Part shown: one piece after another, positions 62,333 through 64,000 of the stretch
How positions within the stretch are numbered: the stretch's first letter is position 1
Layout of the letters: every line of letters starts with the position of its first letter
NCBI RefSeq assembly: GCF_001045435.1
Contig: NZ_LFNG01000001.1
Coordinates: forward strand, 1-64,000
Length of the DNA stretch: 64,000 bases
Direction: 5' to 3'
Origin: Chryseobacterium koreense CCUG 49689
GTDB taxonomy: Bacteria > Bacteroidota > Bacteroidia > Flavobacteriales > Weeksellaceae
Notes under the pieces: generated by a model
Databases searched by the model: none
Seen by the model: only the letters and a program-made list of their open reading frames with translations
Told to the model about the DNA's origin: nothing
Program-made: the position numbers and the translations under genes

Positions 62333-62357
62333 TTGTTAGCGCTTATAGCGCTAACAA
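62333..62357. other. Perfect 11-bp inverted repeat between convergent genes
   Basis: The sequence TTGTTAGCGCT-TAT-AGCGCTAACAA forms an 11-bp stem with a 3-nt loop right after the parC stop. There is no T-run on either side, so a simple intrinsic terminator is not supported. It could be an mRNA 3' stabilising hairpin. Confidence 0.6.
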
Positions 62358-62368
62358 CGCTAAATAAT

Positions 62369-63568
62369 TTACCCAATCCTCACATTTTCCAGACATTCCT
62401 TCAATCGTCTCATCGCCTCCCGAAGATTTTCCTCCGAAGTGGCATAGGAAAAACGGATACAGTGCGGATTCCCAAACGAAACTCCGCCCACTGTTCCCAC
62501 ATGCGCTTCATCCAAAAGGAACATCGCAAAATCATCAGCATCTTTGATGAAAGTTCCATTCAGCGTTTTGCCGCAATAATAGGAGATATCCGGGAAAAAG
62601 TAAAAAGCCGCTTTGGGATAATTGACCTTGAAATGGGGAACCTCTTTCAGCAAATCATAAACGATTTCCCTGCGTTTTCCAAATTCCTTAATCATGTAGT
62701 CGTATTCAGAAGGATTGGTTCTTAATGCGGGTACAGAAGCTTTTTGAGCCACCGTGTTCGGTCCTGAAGTCATCTGTCCCTGGATTTTTTCGCAAGCTTC
62801 GGCCAACCAATTCGGGCAGGCTGAATAACCGATTCTCCAACCGGTCATCGCAAAAGCCTTGGACATTCCGTTGATCACCGCAGTTTGCTCATAAACCTGC
62901 GGAAATTCTGCGATCGAAGTATGCTTTCCCTCATAATTGATTCTTTCATAAATTTCGTCGGAAATAATGGTGATATGTGGATATCTTGCAATCACATTCG
63001 CTATTTTTTCAAGCTCTTCATGCGTGTAGAAACTTCCGGAAGGATTGCACGGAGAAGAATAGAGGAGTGCCTTTGTCTTCGGCGTGATCGCATTTTCCAA
63101 CTGTTCCGCGGTCATCTTAAAATCCGTTTCGATGGAGGTTTCCACAAAAACAGATGTTCCGCCCATCATTTTCACCATTTCGTCGTAACTCACCCAGTAC
63201 GGAGCGGGAAGAATCACCTCGTCGCCGTCATTAATGATGGAAGCCAAAACATTCAGAATCGATTGTTTGGCACCGTTTGAAACACAGATTTGTTTCGGAA
63301 GGTATTCCAGGTTATGATCTCGTTTCAATTTTTCACAAACCGCCTCCCTTAAATCCAAAAATCCCGGAACAGGGGAGTAGTGGCTGAAATTATTGTCAAT
63401 GGCGTCAAAAGCGGCCTTTTTAATGTTTTCCGGAACATCGAAATCGGGTTCCCCCAAAGTCAAACTGATCACATTGATTCCTTTTGCCTTCATCTCTCGA
63501 ACTTTGTTGCTCATCACGAAAGTTTGTGAAAAACTCATCCTCTGCAACCGCTCTGAATATTTTTCCAT
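62369..63568 (-). CDS. Pyridoxal-phosphate aminotransferase (aspartate/class I)
   Basis: A 399-aa PLP enzyme, probably aspartate aminotransferase-like. It has SLTLGEPDFDVPENIKKAAF and GFLDLREAVCEKLKRD near the N-terminus, CNPSGSFYTHEELEKIANVI at the cofactor phosphate loop, and the Schiff-base lysine K237 in NGMSKAFAMTGWRIGY. The C-terminal arginine region (GNPHCIRFSYATSEENL) binds the substrate carboxylate. It converges on parC. The amino-donor specificity cannot be told by eye. Confidence 0.9.
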   Translation of the reverse strand: MEKYSERLQRMSFSQTFVMSNKVREMKAKGINVISLTLGEPDFDVPENIKKAAFDAIDNNFSHYSPVPGFLDLREAVCEKLKRDHNLEYLPKQICVSNGAKQSILNVLASIINDGDEVILPAPYWVSYDEMVKMMGGTSVFVETSIETDFKMTAEQLENAITPKTKALLYSSPCNPSGSFYTHEELEKIANVIARYPHITIISDEIYERINYEGKHTSIAEFPQVYEQTAVINGMSKAFAMTGWRIGYSACPNWLAEACEKIQGQMTSGPNTVAQKASVPALRTNPSEYDYMIKEFGKRREIVYDLLKEVPHFKVNYPKAAFYFFPDISYYCGKTLNGTFIKDADDFAMFLLDEAHVGTVGGVSFGNPHCIRFSYATSEENLREAMRRLKECLENVRIG

Positions 63569-63667
63569 AAGTTATTTTAAATGTTCTCAAAGGTAATTTC
63601 TTTTTTTAAGTTTTCAAAACCATGAAATATAGTTTCATTTATTTAATTTTGCCGCAAATCCACAGAA

Positions 63668-64000
63668 ATGTCCGCACAACTCATCGAAAAATATTTCCCC
63701 GAGCTTTCCGAAGAACAAAAAATCCAGTTTCAAAAATTAGGAAAATTGTACTCGGAATGGAATGAAAAAATAAATGTCATTTCCAGAAAAGACATGGATT
63801 CCCTCTATGAAAAACACGTGCTACATTCCCTCGGGATCGCAAAATTGATGGAATTCGCACCCGGAACAAAAGTATTGGATATTGGTACCGGCGGAGGTTT
63901 TCCCGGAATTCCATTGGCCATTCTTTTTCCCGAAGTACAGTTTACGCTGATCGATTCCATTGGAAAGAAAATCACCGTCGTAAAATCGGTTGCGGAAGAA
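63668..64000 (+). CDS. rsmG: 16S rRNA (guanine527-N7)-methyltransferase RsmG, N-terminal part
   Basis: The frame is open from the ATG at 63668 to the right edge (111 codons). SEWNEKINVISRKDMDSLYE and KHVLHSLGIAKLM form the typical N-terminal helical segment, and KVLDIGTGGGFPGIPLAILF is SAM motif I. This methylates G527 of 16S rRNA in the small subunit decoding region. It is truncated by the window. Confidence 0.9.
   Translation, partial: MSAQLIEKYFPELSEEQKIQFQKLGKLYSEWNEKINVISRKDMDSLYEKHVLHSLGIAKLMEFAPGTKVLDIGTGGGFPGIPLAILFPEVQFTLIDSIGKKITVVKSVAEE

Overview
The window looks like a chromosomal stretch of a low-GC flavobacterium of the Weeksellaceae (Chryseobacterium/Kaistella type). This rests on several observations: Bacteroidetes-style promoters (TTG about 19 nt upstream of TAnnTTTG), a type IX secretion C-terminal signal, GLPGLI, DUF4846 and M56/BlaI genes, a B12-dependent ribonucleotide reductase, and lipoprotein and signal-peptide styles typical of the phylum. 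The genus is an inference; no rRNA gene is present. Three tRNA loci were found: an intact tRNA-Pro(GGG), an intact tRNA-Leu(CAA), and a 3' tRNA fragment with a CAT anticodon.

Positions 1 to about 5590 are accessory DNA. They hold an unrecognised large protein running off the left edge, a truncated paralogue of it containing 33-bp phased repeats, a 260-aa protein of unknown function, a decayed gene, and a tyrosine integrase. The integrase start lies next to a displaced tRNA 3' end with its terminator. This is the right boundary of an integrated element whose intact tRNA copy should lie to the left of the window. An IS5-type transposase remnant follows.

Positions 6.1-14 kb carry metabolic and housekeeping genes: an HxlR regulator, a 3-oxoadipyl-CoA-type thiolase, a FUSC-like membrane protein, a probable CoA-transferase remnant, an MBL-fold lipoprotein-like hydrolase, two SRPBCC proteins, an NAD(P)-binding oxidoreductase, tatC and a KpsF/KdsD isomerase. 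A structured RNA element sits downstream of the oxidoreductase gene. Positions 14-26 kb contain recQ, a glycosyltransferase, a BspA-like T9SS surface protein, nrdJ with a decayed copy of its own 3' end, a cytochrome c lipoprotein, lpd, and a DUF4160/DUF2442 cassette bracketed by an exact 43-bp repeat that carries a terminator.

Positions 26-44 kb hold a KTSC protein, a CvfB-like S1 protein, acyl-CoA ligase and dehydrogenase genes, a DUF4349 lipoprotein, an M1-peptidase-like protein without its zinc motif fused to an outer-membrane barrel, DUF4846, YceI, a DsbA-like protein, an AEC transporter, a fused OPRT-OMP decarboxylase of eukaryotic type, a serine hydrolase and a PhnP-like hydrolase. Positions 44-64 kb hold tRNA-Leu, xseAB, a methyltransferase, a GHL10 lipoprotein, typA, a BlaI/M56/GLPGLI group, ferritin, ychF, an SDR with a second SDR remnant, parE-(membrane protein)-parC, an aminotransferase and the start of rsmG.

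No CRISPR array, rRNA operon, prophage structural module or complete insertion sequence was seen. The most unusual items are the left-end element genes, the eukaryote-type UMP synthase, the M1 pseudoenzyme-barrel fusion, and several cleanly readable gene remnants. All family names are from reading the sequence by eye, without database searches.
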